From positions 99,552-163,551 of the forward strand of contig CAJMOF010000003.1 of assembly GCA_905215065.1 (NCBI GenBank): a stretch of DNA of 64,000 nt, in the 5' to 3' direction. Position numbers and translations under genes: made by a program. The DNA is from an uncultured bacterium (lineage in GTDB: Bacteria; Actinomycetota; Coriobacteriia; Coriobacteriales; Coriobacteriaceae). Numbering within the stretch: position 1 is the first letter of the stretch; each line of letters starts with the position of its first letter. Shown here in pieces: positions 24,891 to 33,642 of the stretch. The notes beneath the pieces are model-generated. The model searched no databases. It saw nothing but the letters and a program-made list of their open reading frames with translations, and had not been told where the DNA came from.

Positions 24891-25473
24891 CGGGCTCGAC
24901 CGTCCAGGTGATCGTTGCAACCTGATCGCCTTCGCCGGTTACGCGGAAGATGTCGCGCGTGACGCGGGCGACGTTTCCGCTTGTCTTGAGCTTAATTTTG
25001 TCCGTGCCGCCGGCAATGCCCTGGTAGCCCATGTCAAAGGCTGCATTCTTGGAAAGATCGAGGCCCGTCTCCTGCATTGCGGCGCTGGCGTTCTGGAGTG
25101 CGCCGTCGGGGCCGACCTTAAAGTCGATGGAATTCTGCGCGGTTCCGGCCTTGGCGTCGGCGGCAATGGTCCAGGTGTTCATGGCGTCGATCTTCATGTT
25201 GGTGACATGGATGCCGTAGGCCGAATGATTGTCGATGGTGGTCGCGTCTTCTGAGGGGCCCTGAAGCGTGCCGTCGGCCTTGGCGACGAAGGGAATAACC
25301 GTCGGAACTTTGAACTCTACGTTGTCGATCTCGGTCCTGACCATTACTTTCGTGGTTCCAACGCGCCCGGCTGCCAGAGCTGGCGTCGGGGCGGCGCCCA
25401 TTGCGAGCGCGAGCGCGAGCCCTGCGCCCACGACGAGCGCTCTGGCTCCGTTCATGTTCCTGGTGATGTCCAT
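24874..25473 (-). CDS. Secreted surface protein with VPTVIPF-type domain
   Basis: A 199-residue protein with a signal peptide (cleavage likely after PALAA, about 35). One beta-sandwich-like domain follows, containing VPTVIPFVAKADG, a TTIDNHSAYGIHV strand and WTIAAD. This P-x-x-IPF ... N-x-S layout is common in surface proteins of Firmicutes and Actinobacteria whose function is unsettled. AAAGGA precedes the ATG. It is the third gene of the surface operon, following the single-pass membrane gene by 90 nt. No sorting motif is present, so it may be held by its LAQTG neighbour. Confidence 0.68.
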   Translation of the reverse strand: MDITRNMNGARALVVGAGLALALAMGAAPTPALAAGRVGTTKVMVRTEIDNVEFKVPTVIPFVAKADGTLQGPSEDATTIDNHSAYGIHVTNMKIDAMNTWTIAADAKAGTAQNSIDFKVGPDGALQNASAAMQETGLDLSKNAAFDMGYQGIAGGTDKIKLKTSGNVARVTRDIFRVTGEGDQVATITWTVEPGAHTA

Positions 25474-25563
25474 GGTCGTTCCTTTCTATTCGCCGCGGGC
25501 CGTCCCCGCGATGATTGGACGAATGCTGGTGAATTGCGTGCGGTGCCGCGTCGGCCGAAAAAG

Positions 25564-26073
25564 CTAGTTCTCGGCTTGCTCAACCCGTACCCTGACACGT
25601 GTCGGATTGCCGTGGCTGTCGAGGGTCTTGGCATCGAGTGCCTGGATCTCGATGTATGCCTCGCCTTCTTTGATGTCGCCGGCGGGGCACGTCTCGATTG
25701 TCTTGCCGGTCTCGACCACACCGGATTCGTACATGGTCTCGTCGTTTTGGATGACGCGGAATCGCTGGGGAAATTTATTGTCTTGGACGTTTTGCACGTT
25801 GACGCGCAGCTTGCCGTCCTCCTGCAGCTGAGCGATCGGTGCGACCGAAATCGTCATCATGTTGTCGCGGACGATGGCATCGAGCTCATCTTGGATTTCT
25901 TGTCGCGATTTACCCTCTGCCGTCGTGACTGAGGCGCCCGCTTCGGGCACGGGCTGCGACTGCCAGGCGTATAGCCCTACGGCGATGAGGGCGCAGACGA
26001 TAGCCAGACAGACAACGACGAGTTTCTTGCGACGCCCCAGTCCTGCGAGGCGGGGCGGCTTCTTCGCACTCAT
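25564..26073 (-). CDS. Single-pass membrane protein of surface operon
   Basis: A 169-residue protein: a short basic cytoplasmic start, one membrane helix (about 17-37: LVVVCLAIVCALIAVGLYAW) and an extracytoplasmic part. The latter has an EIQDELDAIVRDNMM helix and a beta-sandwich-like domain (SVAPIA ... VNVQNV ... YIEIQALDA). Its ATG overlaps the stop of the preceding gene (ATGA), so the two are coupled. The extracellular part resembles the small beta domains of its neighbours. Function unknown. Confidence 0.65.
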   Translation of the reverse strand: MSAKKPPRLAGLGRRKKLVVVCLAIVCALIAVGLYAWQSQPVPEAGASVTTAEGKSRQEIQDELDAIVRDNMMTISVAPIAQLQEDGKLRVNVQNVQDNKFPQRFRVIQNDETMYESGVVETGKTIETCPAGDIKEGEAYIEIQALDAKTLDSHGNPTRVRVRVEQAEN

Positions 26074-26366
26074 GCGGCGTCCTTGGTGGTGTAGACACGT
26101 GCGAACGTGGACGGGTCCGCTCCAAAGAGCATGTGAAGCATCAGGCGGCGCGAGTAGATGAGCTCGTCAAAGTCGTGAGGGAGCTCGATGTCGTGGATAC
26201 GCGCGATGTGGTGGGCGAGCGCCGAGAACGACTCGGGGTCGCAGATAACATCGGTGGTGACGTGGTAGACCGCCGTATCGGGGAACGCCTCTTCGTCGAA
26301 AGGCAGGAGATAGGGATCGTCGTCGACCTCGATGGCGACGCCGTACTGGGGCCAGTAATATGCCAT
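26070..26366 (-). CDS. Hypothetical protein, first gene of surface operon
   Basis: A 98-residue soluble acidic protein (MAYYWPQYGVAIEVDDDPYLLPFDE) with no signal peptide or membrane segment. I do not recognise its family. GGAGG lies just before the ATG, and its stop overlaps the start of the membrane-protein gene by 4 nt. It is probably cytoplasmic and could be a regulator or chaperone for the surface proteins; nothing in the sequence proves it. Confidence 0.6.
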   Translation of the reverse strand: MAYYWPQYGVAIEVDDDPYLLPFDEEAFPDTAVYHVTTDVICDPESFSALAHHIARIHDIELPHDFDELIYSRRLMLHMLFGADPSTFARVYTTKDAA

Positions 26367-26712
26367 GGGAACCTCCCTGCTTCTGGGGCCAAAACTTCTA
26401 TCGGTTTTGGCTGTCGACGCCGACCGTATCAGCCGCTACTTGACCAATTTCTGACCAAATGCTTGACGGATTGACATCTCCGCAGGTAAAAGGTGGAAAA
26501 AATTACTTCAACTTTTTTCGAGCGACAATCGAGCGGTCGGCGACGGCGGGGCGATATGTGTCAAAAGCATCGTCTGCCGAGGAAGCCTTGCCGTTCGCCG
26601 AATTGCACAAACGTAAAAATCGCCAATTATGGAGACGGTCTCGAACACGTCGACGAAACGATGCGGTAACATCTCCCTGCAAACACTGTAGTTAGCTAAA
26701 GGGGGAGTTCGC
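26367..26712. other. Divergent intergenic region
   Basis: A 346-nt spacer between the surface operon (minus) and the lactate operon (plus), so both promoters should lie here. A hairpin GCCAAAAC (26388-26395)/GTTTTGGC (26404-26411) falls in the leader of the surface operon. AT-rich tracts occur near 26500. I cannot name specific promoter boxes with confidence. Confidence 0.5.
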
Positions 26713-28314
26713 GTGTCTGCAACCATCAAACCCTTCACCGATGAGTTCGAAGAGTATGGCCGCGATGAATCTCGTGCATCGGGCGAAGCATCGAGCATCT
26801 CGTTTCCGACAACGGAAGACGAGGTCCGTGCCATTTTGGAAACGCTCCATGCCGAGCGTGTCCCGGTAACGGTTCAGGGCGCCCGAACCGGCCTTGCCGC
26901 CGGTGCCGTGCCCCACGGTGGGCATATCCTCAATACTTCCCGTATGAATCGCTACTTGGGCCTTCACCGCGATGAACAAGGCCAATTTCTGCTGCGCGTG
27001 GAGCCGGGCGTTGTGCTCTCGGAGCTGCGTAAGCAGCTGAGCAAGAAGGTACTGCCGACCGCTGGTTGGGACCAGGCATCGCTTGAGGCCTACGAGGAGT
27101 TCCAAGAGTCCCCCGAGCAGTTCTTTCCCACCGATCCCACCGAGGCATCTGCCTGTCTGGGTGGCATGGCGGCATGCAACGCCTCCGGCGCCCGCAGCTA
27201 TGCTTACGGCCCCATGCGCCCACATATCACGGGACTCCACGTCGCACTGGCTGATGGCGATTTGCTTGAGCTTCAGCGCGGCGAGGCTTTTACCCAGGGC
27301 CGCCACCTGTCGCTCGTGACGGCAGCGGGCCGTACGCTCGAGCTCGATCTTCCCGGCTATACCATGCCCGAGACAAAAAATGCCTCAGGCTATTTCGTTG
27401 CGGACGATATGGACGCCATCGACCTCTTTATCGGCGCGTGCGGCACGCTCGGCGTTATCACCGAGCTCGAGATTGCCCTGCAGGCGGCGCCTGCGGTCGT
27501 TTGGGGTGTGAGTTGCTTTTTCGATAGCGAGGACAAGGCGGTGTCCTTTACCGATTCCGTGCGCCCTGTCCTGTCCCATGCGGCTGCCATCGAGTACTTC
27601 GATGCTGGCGCCCTGGATATCCTGCGTCGCCAGCGCGAGCAGTCGACGGCGTTTGCCTCGCTGCCGGCGCTCGACGACGAGGCAAAGGTCTGTGTCTACG
27701 TGGAGCTCGACTGCGATGACGAGGCGCAGGCGACCGAGGAGCTGTACCACCTGGGATGGGTGCTGGAGTTTGCGGGCGGCCGCGACGATGCGACATGGGT
27801 CGCCCGCACCGAAGTCGATCGCGAGTGCCAGCGGTTCTTCCGCCACGCGGTGCCCGAGAGCGTCAACATGCTCATTGACGAGCGTCGCCGCACCGACCCC
27901 ACCATTACCAAGCTGGGATCGGATATGTCGGTGCCCAATGCACGCCTTGCCGATGTCGTGGCCCTCTATCGCCGCACGCTGGCCGAAAGCGGGCTTGAGT
28001 CTGCTGCCTGGGGACACATCGGGAACAACCATCTGCATGTGAACATCCTGCCGCGCGATGCGCAAGACTACCGTCGTGGTGGAGAGCTCTTTGCCCAGTG
28101 GGCTTCCGAGGTCATGGCCATGGGCGGTGCCGTTTCTGCCGAACACGGCGTCGGCAAGATCAAGGCGGGCTTCTTGGAGACGATGTACGGCCACGAGGCC
28201 ATGGTCGAGTCGGCGCGCCTCAAACTCCAGCTCGATCCTGCCGGCCAGCTGGGTCGCGGCAACCTGTTTACGGAGAAGCTCTTGGATGAACTCGTCCAGA
28301 AAGGGGGCGCGTGA
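26713..28314 (+). CDS. FAD-linked D-lactate dehydrogenase (LctD-like)
   Basis: A 533-residue FAD-binding oxidoreductase of the GlcD/LctD family. The PCMH FAD-binding region is near the N-terminus (VPVTVQGARTGLAAGAVP; FFPTDPTEASACLGGMAA). The C-terminal domain carries the metal-binding GNNHLHVNILP and AEHGVGKIKAGFLE motifs. It precedes EtfB and a ferredoxin-fused EtfA, the same set as LctBCD of Acetobacterium woodii, where Etf lets lactate oxidation reduce NAD by electron confurcation with ferredoxin. The start is GTG 26713 after AAGGGGGAG. Its stop is 2 nt from the EtfB start. Confidence 0.85.
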   Translation: MSATIKPFTDEFEEYGRDESRASGEASSISFPTTEDEVRAILETLHAERVPVTVQGARTGLAAGAVPHGGHILNTSRMNRYLGLHRDEQGQFLLRVEPGVVLSELRKQLSKKVLPTAGWDQASLEAYEEFQESPEQFFPTDPTEASACLGGMAACNASGARSYAYGPMRPHITGLHVALADGDLLELQRGEAFTQGRHLSLVTAAGRTLELDLPGYTMPETKNASGYFVADDMDAIDLFIGACGTLGVITELEIALQAAPAVVWGVSCFFDSEDKAVSFTDSVRPVLSHAAAIEYFDAGALDILRRQREQSTAFASLPALDDEAKVCVYVELDCDDEAQATEELYHLGWVLEFAGGRDDATWVARTEVDRECQRFFRHAVPESVNMLIDERRRTDPTITKLGSDMSVPNARLADVVALYRRTLAESGLESAAWGHIGNNHLHVNILPRDAQDYRRGGELFAQWASEVMAMGGAVSAEHGVGKIKAGFLETMYGHEAMVESARLKLQLDPAGQLGRGNLFTEKLLDELVQKGGA

Positions 28315-28316
28315 AG

Positions 28317-29132
28317 ATGAGTGATTTCCATATGGTGGTGTGCGTCAAGGCGGTGCCCGGAAGCACCGAGGTCAAGATGGACCCCAAGACCAATACTATC
28401 GTGCGTGATGGCAAGCAGGCGGTCATTAATCCCTTCGATGCAAGTGCCCTCGAATGTGCGCTAGCGCTGAAGGACGACTTTATCGGCTTTGGCATGGACG
28501 TGCGTGTGACGGTGGTGTCGATGGGCATCCCCGCGACCGAATCGCTGCTGCGCGACTGCATCGCCCGCGGTGCCGACGACGCGCTGCTGCTGACCGACCG
28601 AGCCTTTGCGGGCGCCGATACCCTAGCCACCACCTATGCCCTCAAATGCGGCATCGAGGCACTCGATGAGGACTTTGACCTGCTCATCTGCGGCAAGATG
28701 GCAGTGGACGGCGATACGGCCCAGATCGGCCCCGAGCTGGCCGGCGCCTTTGGGGTCCCCTGCGTGACCGACGTGAGCTGTGTGCAGAGCGCGGGATTTA
28801 CGACGTGTGGCTCGCTGGCGCTCGTCCACGGCTGCGATGCCGGCGAGGAGACGGTGTACCTGGAGATGCCGTGTGCGATGACGACTGCCAAGGAGATTGG
28901 CCAGCTGCGCATGCCGAGTATTGCCGGTATTCGCGCGGCCGAGGATGCAGACGTGCGCGTGGCCAGCGCTGCCGACGTAAACGCCGACCCCTCGCGTTGC
29001 GGCCTTGCCGGATCACCGACGCAGGTCGTGCGCTCGTTTGTGCCCGACCGTGACCAAACGTGCGAGGCCGTCGAGGGAACGGCGTCCGAGCAGGCGTTAA
29101 AACTTGCCAAGATTATCGAGGGGATGGCATAG
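28317..29132 (+). CDS. etfB: Electron transfer flavoprotein beta subunit
   Basis: A 271-residue EtfB. The nucleotide-binding ETF fold is visible: CVKAVPGSTEVKMDPKTNT at the start, NPFDASALECAL, GADDALLLTDRAFAGADTLATTY, and CGKMAVDGDTAQIGPELAG. It pairs with EtfA to carry FAD and, in confurcating members, NAD. ATG 28317 is preferred, 9 nt after AAAGGGGG; GTG 28311 would overlap the LDH stop. It sits between the lactate dehydrogenase and EtfA genes with no gaps. Confidence 0.9.
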   Translation: MSDFHMVVCVKAVPGSTEVKMDPKTNTIVRDGKQAVINPFDASALECALALKDDFIGFGMDVRVTVVSMGIPATESLLRDCIARGADDALLLTDRAFAGADTLATTYALKCGIEALDEDFDLLICGKMAVDGDTAQIGPELAGAFGVPCVTDVSCVQSAGFTTCGSLALVHGCDAGEETVYLEMPCAMTTAKEIGQLRMPSIAGIRAAEDADVRVASAADVNADPSRCGLAGSPTQVVRSFVPDRDQTCEAVEGTASEQALKLAKIIEGMA

Positions 29133-30338
29133 ATGAGCGGGCTGATTATCGATAGCGAAGCCTGTATCGGCTGCGGTCGCTGCGTTCACGCCTGCGCCTC
29201 GGGCGGCATTGTGGTGGAGGGTGAGCGCCCCAATCGCTGTGCCCGCGTAACCGACGGCTGTATCCTGTGCGGTGGGTGCGTCGACGCCTGCCCCGTCAAC
29301 GCCATCTCGATTGAGCGCGACGAGGCCGCCGGCGCGGCAGACCTTGACGCATATCGAGACATCTGGATCTTCGTGCAGACTGACGAGCACGATGCCGTTG
29401 CATCCGTGGCCTTCGAGCTCATGGGCAAGGGGCGCGAGCTTGCCGATGCCCGCGGCTGCCGTCTGGTGGCACTGGTCGGCATGAGCCCCGAGGGCTCACT
29501 CGGGGACCTGGAGCATCTGATTTGCGCCGGTGCGGACGAAGTTCTGGTCTGTCGTGACGAGCGCCTGCGTCAGAACGACGCGGAGGTCTACGCTCGCTTG
29601 ATCTGCGATTTGGTAGCCGAGCGCAAGCCCGAGGCCATTCTGTACGGCGCGACCGCCTTTGGTCGCGAGCTGGCGCCCGGTGTGGCCGTGCGCTTGCAGA
29701 CGGGTCTTACGGCCGATTGCACGGTGCTTTCTATGGATACGGAGACGGGTCTGCTGCAGCAGACGCGCCCGGCGTTTGGCGGCAACCTGATGGCCACCAT
29801 TATCTGCCCCAACCACCGTCCTCAGATGGCAACGGTGCGCCCCGGCATCTTTAAGGCGCCCGAGTTTGACTATAGCCGCTCCGGCACGATTACCCAGGTA
29901 GTGCTTGCGGATGACGTTAAGGCCCGCGTCGAGATCTCGATTCCCGCCGAGGAGTGGGGACAGCAGGCCTCAATTGCCGATGCCGAGCGTCTGGTCGTGG
30001 TGGGCCGCGGCATCGGCTCCAAGAAGAATCTGCCCCTGATGCGAAAGCTCGCCGATGCCCTGGGTGCCGAGCTTGGTTGCACGCGTCCCATTGTGGAGGC
30101 AGGCTGGTTGGAGTATCGCCACCAAATTGGCCAGACGGGTGTATCGGTCTCGCCCAAGCTTCTCGTGAGTATCGGTGTTTCGGGCGCCATCCAGCATCTT
30201 GCCGGCATCGGTGGGGCGGAGTGCATTATCGCCATCAACGAGGACCCGGATGCCCCCATCTTTGGTGCTGCCCAGTACAAGGTTGTCGGTGATGCCGTCG
30301 AGGTCGTCGAGGAGCTGCTGGCCCAGTTTGAGCGCTAG
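29133..30338 (+). CDS. etfA: EtfA with N-terminal 2[4Fe-4S] ferredoxin domain
   Basis: A 401-residue EtfA. The first 65 residues hold two [4Fe-4S] cluster motifs, CIGCGRCVHAC and CILCGGCVDACP. The ETF-alpha domain follows, with the FAD-binding VVVGRGIGSKKNL, TGVSVSPKL and SGAIQHLAGI segments. Ferredoxin-fused EtfA is typical of LctC-like subunits in lactate dehydrogenase/Etf complexes, giving a route for electrons to or from ferredoxin. The ATG follows the EtfB stop directly. Its stop overlaps that of the convergent HD gene by 4 nt (CTAG). Confidence 0.9.
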   Translation: MSGLIIDSEACIGCGRCVHACASGGIVVEGERPNRCARVTDGCILCGGCVDACPVNAISIERDEAAGAADLDAYRDIWIFVQTDEHDAVASVAFELMGKGRELADARGCRLVALVGMSPEGSLGDLEHLICAGADEVLVCRDERLRQNDAEVYARLICDLVAERKPEAILYGATAFGRELAPGVAVRLQTGLTADCTVLSMDTETGLLQQTRPAFGGNLMATIICPNHRPQMATVRPGIFKAPEFDYSRSGTITQVVLADDVKARVEISIPAEEWGQQASIADAERLVVVGRGIGSKKNLPLMRKLADALGAELGCTRPIVEAGWLEYRHQIGQTGVSVSPKLLVSIGVSGAIQHLAGIGGAECIIAINEDPDAPIFGAAQYKVVGDAVEVVEELLAQFER

Positions 30339-31147
30339 GCACGCGCCAGCCAGTCGCGCATCTCGTCCTTTAGGCGGCTCCAGGTTGCCTGCGTGGCGGG
30401 GTCGGTAAAGGGCCGCGTAATGCCAAAGGGCGCGTCGAGCAGGCGGTAGATATCGCCTTGCTCGCGCGCCAGCGCGCGGCTTGCCGGATAGCCGAGCTCA
30501 AACATAAAGCAGATAAGCCCCACCAAGAAGTCGGCGGGCTCATCGCGCTCATCGCGCGCGACGCAGCGGTGCTCGTCAAAGGCGGTAAGCGCCGGTGTCG
30601 AGAAGTGGCTGGCGAGAAACGTGTCCTCATCCACCTTGAGGACGGTGTCGACGGTGCTGTCGGCGATGGTGCGCATAATGTCGATCTTGTCACCATCGCG
30701 CACGATATCGCAGAAGCTCCGCGTGCGCTCGTCGAGCTGCGAGGGTAGACGGAAATCGCTGTGATAGGCAATGCTCGCTCGGATGAGCTCATCTTCTGCC
30801 GGGTCATCGATAAAGTCGCGGATGCTCGTTACGGCGGGTGCATCGGCGGGATTCTCGCCAAAGAGGACCTCGATGCCCAGCGCCGCATGGCTCATGCTCT
30901 CGGCGTCCTTAAAGGTGTCCCAGCGCCGCAGCTGCTCAAAGCGGCCCATATCGTGTAGCAGGCCGCAAAGCCATGCCAGGTCAATATCTTCTGACGACCA
31001 GCCCTGCTCGCGCGCTACGGCATCGCATGCCTCGGCCACGTGGTACGTATGCTCGATTTTGAGCGCGATGCGTGGATTGGTGGCGTCGTAGGCATCGGTG
31101 TAGCTTTTGAAGGCCGCGCGCGCCCGGTCTCGATCGATAGCTGTCAT
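30335..31147 (-). CDS. HD-domain phosphohydrolase
   Basis: A 270-residue metal-dependent HD hydrolase. The motifs are HTYHVAEACDAVA (first His), LCGLLHDMGRFEQL (His-Asp pair), SIAYHSDF and DIVRDGDKIDIM. It belongs to the broad HD family acting on nucleotides or phosphate esters; the substrate is not predictable. It is convergent with etfA, and the two stop codons share the four bases CTAG at 30335-30338. Confidence 0.83.
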   Translation of the reverse strand: MTAIDRDRARAAFKSYTDAYDATNPRIALKIEHTYHVAEACDAVAREQGWSSEDIDLAWLCGLLHDMGRFEQLRRWDTFKDAESMSHAALGIEVLFGENPADAPAVTSIRDFIDDPAEDELIRASIAYHSDFRLPSQLDERTRSFCDIVRDGDKIDIMRTIADSTVDTVLKVDEDTFLASHFSTPALTAFDEHRCVARDERDEPADFLVGLICFMFELGYPASRALAREQGDIYRLLDAPFGITRPFTDPATQATWSRLKDEMRDWLARA

Positions 31148-31273
31148 AATGACTTCCTAAAAAGTTGTGTCTTTCGATCCGGTGGCAATTGTAGGTGAAC
31201 TCGGTTGCTGTCGGATGATGATTCTGCCGTGTCGCTACATGCGGCTCGGAGACCTTGTCAGGATGAGAAGCGT

Positions 31274-31966
31274 ATGGTGCTCAAAATCGTTAGAACCGTC
31301 TGGCCGGTGATGCTTACCTATGTTGCGATAGGCGCGCCGTGCGGAATGATCATGGGGCAGACGGGAATGGAGCCCTGGATGGTCTTTGCTCTGAGCAGCA
31401 CGTTTGTGACGGGCAGCGGCCAGTTTATGATCTGCAATCTTTGGCTGGCGGGCGTACCGGCACCTTCGATTATCGCGAGCGTCGCCGCCATCTCATCGCG
31501 CTTTGCACTTTATTCGGCATCGATCGCACCCCATCTGGCGGGCGCCTCGAAGCGTCAGACGCTGGCTGTTGCCGCGACGCTCACCGAGGAGGCATACGGC
31601 ATCTCGCTTGCCAAGCTGGTTGAGGGGGAGGATTGGGGCCCGCGCGAATCCTTCGTGCTCAACGTGATCCTCATCGCGACATGGGGCGCTTCGTGCACGA
31701 TGGGTGCCATCGCCGGTGCCGTTGCCGATGTTCCCACCGCTATTGCGAGTTTCGTCTGCACCTCGCTCTTTATCTGCCTGCTCTTTTCGCAGCGGCTGTC
31801 GCGCGGCAACGTTGTCGCGGCGGTTTCGGGCGCGGTGTCCGTCGCCGTATGCAAGTTCTTGGGCCTCGTGAATATTGCCGTGCCGGCAAGCGTCGTGGTC
31901 GGCATTACCATTGCGCTGGCGTGCGATGCTGTATTTGACGGAAGAGGTGCCCGCGATGCCCGTTAA
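31274..31966 (+). CDS. azlC: AzlC-family branched-chain amino acid exporter subunit
   Basis: A 230-residue membrane protein of the AzlC family, the large subunit of a branched-chain amino acid exporter. The family signature TGSGQFMICNLWLAGVP and AISSRFALYSASIAPHL is visible, with TLTEEAYGISLA. ATG 31274 was chosen with AGGA about 11 nt upstream; the frame is open 23 codons earlier without a site. AzlD overlaps its end by 11 nt. Confidence 0.87.
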   Translation: MVLKIVRTVWPVMLTYVAIGAPCGMIMGQTGMEPWMVFALSSTFVTGSGQFMICNLWLAGVPAPSIIASVAAISSRFALYSASIAPHLAGASKRQTLAVAATLTEEAYGISLAKLVEGEDWGPRESFVLNVILIATWGASCTMGAIAGAVADVPTAIASFVCTSLFICLLFSQRLSRGNVVAAVSGAVSVAVCKFLGLVNIAVPASVVVGITIALACDAVFDGRGARDAR

Positions 31967-32279
31967 CGAGTTCTTGGTTCTGTGGCTGTCGTCGTGGGCT
32001 GCTATCGCGTTCTTTCGCATCGCGCCGGCGTTCGCCTTGCGCGGGCGGACCCTGTCGCCCCGCATTACCGAGGCCCTGGGCTATATCCCGCCCGCCGCCT
32101 TTGCCGCGCTGGTCGCCAACGACTTGGTGAGTCCCGGCGCGTTCGACGCGGGGCTCTGGCCTGCCTTGGTTCCCTGGATTGCGGCCGCCGGCGTCGTGGT
32201 CGTGGCGGTCAAGACAAAATCGATGCTGTGGTGCTGCGTCTCGGGCATCGTACTCTATATCGTCTTGAGCCTTATATAG
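31956..32279 (+). CDS. azlD: AzlD-family exporter subunit
   Basis: A 107-residue protein with about three to four membrane helices (LVLWLSSWAAIAFFRIAPAF; PPAAFAALVANDLV; ALVPWIAAAGVVVVAV). It fits AzlD, the small partner of AzlC. The start at 31956 lies inside the AzlC gene, so translation is coupled. The longer frame to 31875 is an out-of-phase extension of azlC. Confidence 0.87.
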   Translation: MPVNEFLVLWLSSWAAIAFFRIAPAFALRGRTLSPRITEALGYIPPAAFAALVANDLVSPGAFDAGLWPALVPWIAAAGVVVVAVKTKSMLWCCVSGIVLYIVLSLI

Positions 32280-32429
32280 GGGTGGCGTCGCGGGCGCCGA
32301 ATCTCGTTCCATCCCAACTTGTCGAATTTTTCACCGAGCTGGTCTATTTCTTCTGGTACCATGGTCAAACTTTACTGTAGCAAAGCGTGACGTGGGCTTT
32401 TGTACCCCGTCAGCGGAAATGGGGGTTTC

Positions 32430-33452
32430 ATGGCACAGGAAGCGAACGCCAACGAGCAAAAGAAATTCAAGGTCCCGCGCATCCCGGGCGACATCATGAT
32501 CTATCCGATGATCGTCGGTCTTTTGCTCAACACCTTCTGCCCGCAGGTTTTTGAGATCGGCGGCTTCTTTACGGCTGCCTGCCGCGGTGGCTCCAATACC
32601 ATCGTCGCCGCGATCCTGCTGTTTGTGGGCGCCGGCATCAGCTTTAAGTCCACGCCGGGTGCCATCAAGACCGGCATCGTCGTGCTGATCCCCAAGCTGG
32701 TCGTCGCAGCGGCTCTCGGCCTGGGCGTGGCATATTTCTTTAACGACAACTTCCTGGGTCTGAGTTCCGTGTCTATCATCGGCGGCATCACGTTTTGCAA
32801 CATGGCGCTCTATACGGGCATCATGGGCGAGTTTGGCGATGAGTCCGAGCAGGGCGCCGTCGGTATCCTGTTCTTTACGGCCGGCCCTGCCGTCACGATG
32901 ATCATCCTCGGTGTTTCCGGCCTCGCCAACATTCCCATTGGCACCATTATCGGCTCCATCTTGCCACTCGTTATTGGCATGGTTCTGGGCAACCTGTTCC
33001 CGTTTATCAAGAACCTGCTGGTCCCCGGCGCCAATCCCGCGATCGCTGTCATCGGTTTTCAGCTCGGTGCGTCCATGAGCCTATCGAGCTTTATCACCGG
33101 CGGTATTTCCGGCATCTTGCTGGGCCTTGTCACGCTGTTTGTCGTCGGTCCCATCACCTTTGCGTTTGAGCGTCTGTGCGGCGGCAATGGCAAGGCCGCT
33201 GTGGCTTGCTCCACCATTGCCGGCACGGCTATGACCACACCGGTTGCCCTCGCCGAGGTCGCACCGCGCTACGCCGAGCTTGCGCCCACCGCGTACGCTC
33301 AGATCGCCACCGCCGTTATCATCACGGCGATCATGGCTCCGATTCTGACTGGCTGGGTCGACAAGAAGTTCTGCCAAGGCAAGGAGGATCTGCCGCCTGT
33401 CGGTGTCGAGGCCATCGAGGAGGCTGTCGCGACTGACATCGATGGCGAGTAG
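32430..33452 (+). CDS. 2-keto-3-deoxygluconate permease family (KdgT-like)
   Basis: A 340-residue membrane protein with about ten hydrophobic segments. It matches the KdgT family of 2-keto-3-deoxygluconate permeases (GDIMIYPMIVGLLLN, GSNTIVAAILLFVGAG, TAMTTPVALAEVAP). The start is ATG 32430 after GGGGG. No gene for pectin or uronate breakdown lies nearby, so the sugar acid actually moved is unclear. A GC-rich hairpin follows. Confidence 0.83.
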   Translation: MAQEANANEQKKFKVPRIPGDIMIYPMIVGLLLNTFCPQVFEIGGFFTAACRGGSNTIVAAILLFVGAGISFKSTPGAIKTGIVVLIPKLVVAAALGLGVAYFFNDNFLGLSSVSIIGGITFCNMALYTGIMGEFGDESEQGAVGILFFTAGPAVTMIILGVSGLANIPIGTIIGSILPLVIGMVLGNLFPFIKNLLVPGANPAIAVIGFQLGASMSLSSFITGGISGILLGLVTLFVVGPITFAFERLCGGNGKAAVACSTIAGTAMTTPVALAEVAPRYAELAPTAYAQIATAVIITAIMAPILTGWVDKKFCQGKEDLPPVGVEAIEEAVATDIDGE

Positions 33453-33501
33453 CAATCGATACCCATCAATGATGCCGGCGTGTGCAATTCGCGCCGTATG
33501 G

Positions 33502-33541
33502 GCGCCCGAACAGAAACTGTTTTGCAGTGATGTTCGGGCGC
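33502..33541 (+). terminator. Stem-loop after KdgT-like gene
   Basis: GCGCCCGAACA (33502-33512) pairs with TGTTCGGGCGC (33531-33541) around 18 nt. No T-run follows, so it may be a weak or factor-dependent terminator. A second hairpin CCCCTTTAC/GTAAAGGGG lies at 33553-33579. Confidence 0.5.
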
Positions 33542-33642
33542 TCTGCTATTATCCCCTTTACCCCTGCGGAGTAAAGGGGTGTTTATTGCCCTGATTCGAA
33601 TTGGGCGATTCTGACCACTTGGATATTGAAGGGATGGCGCTA

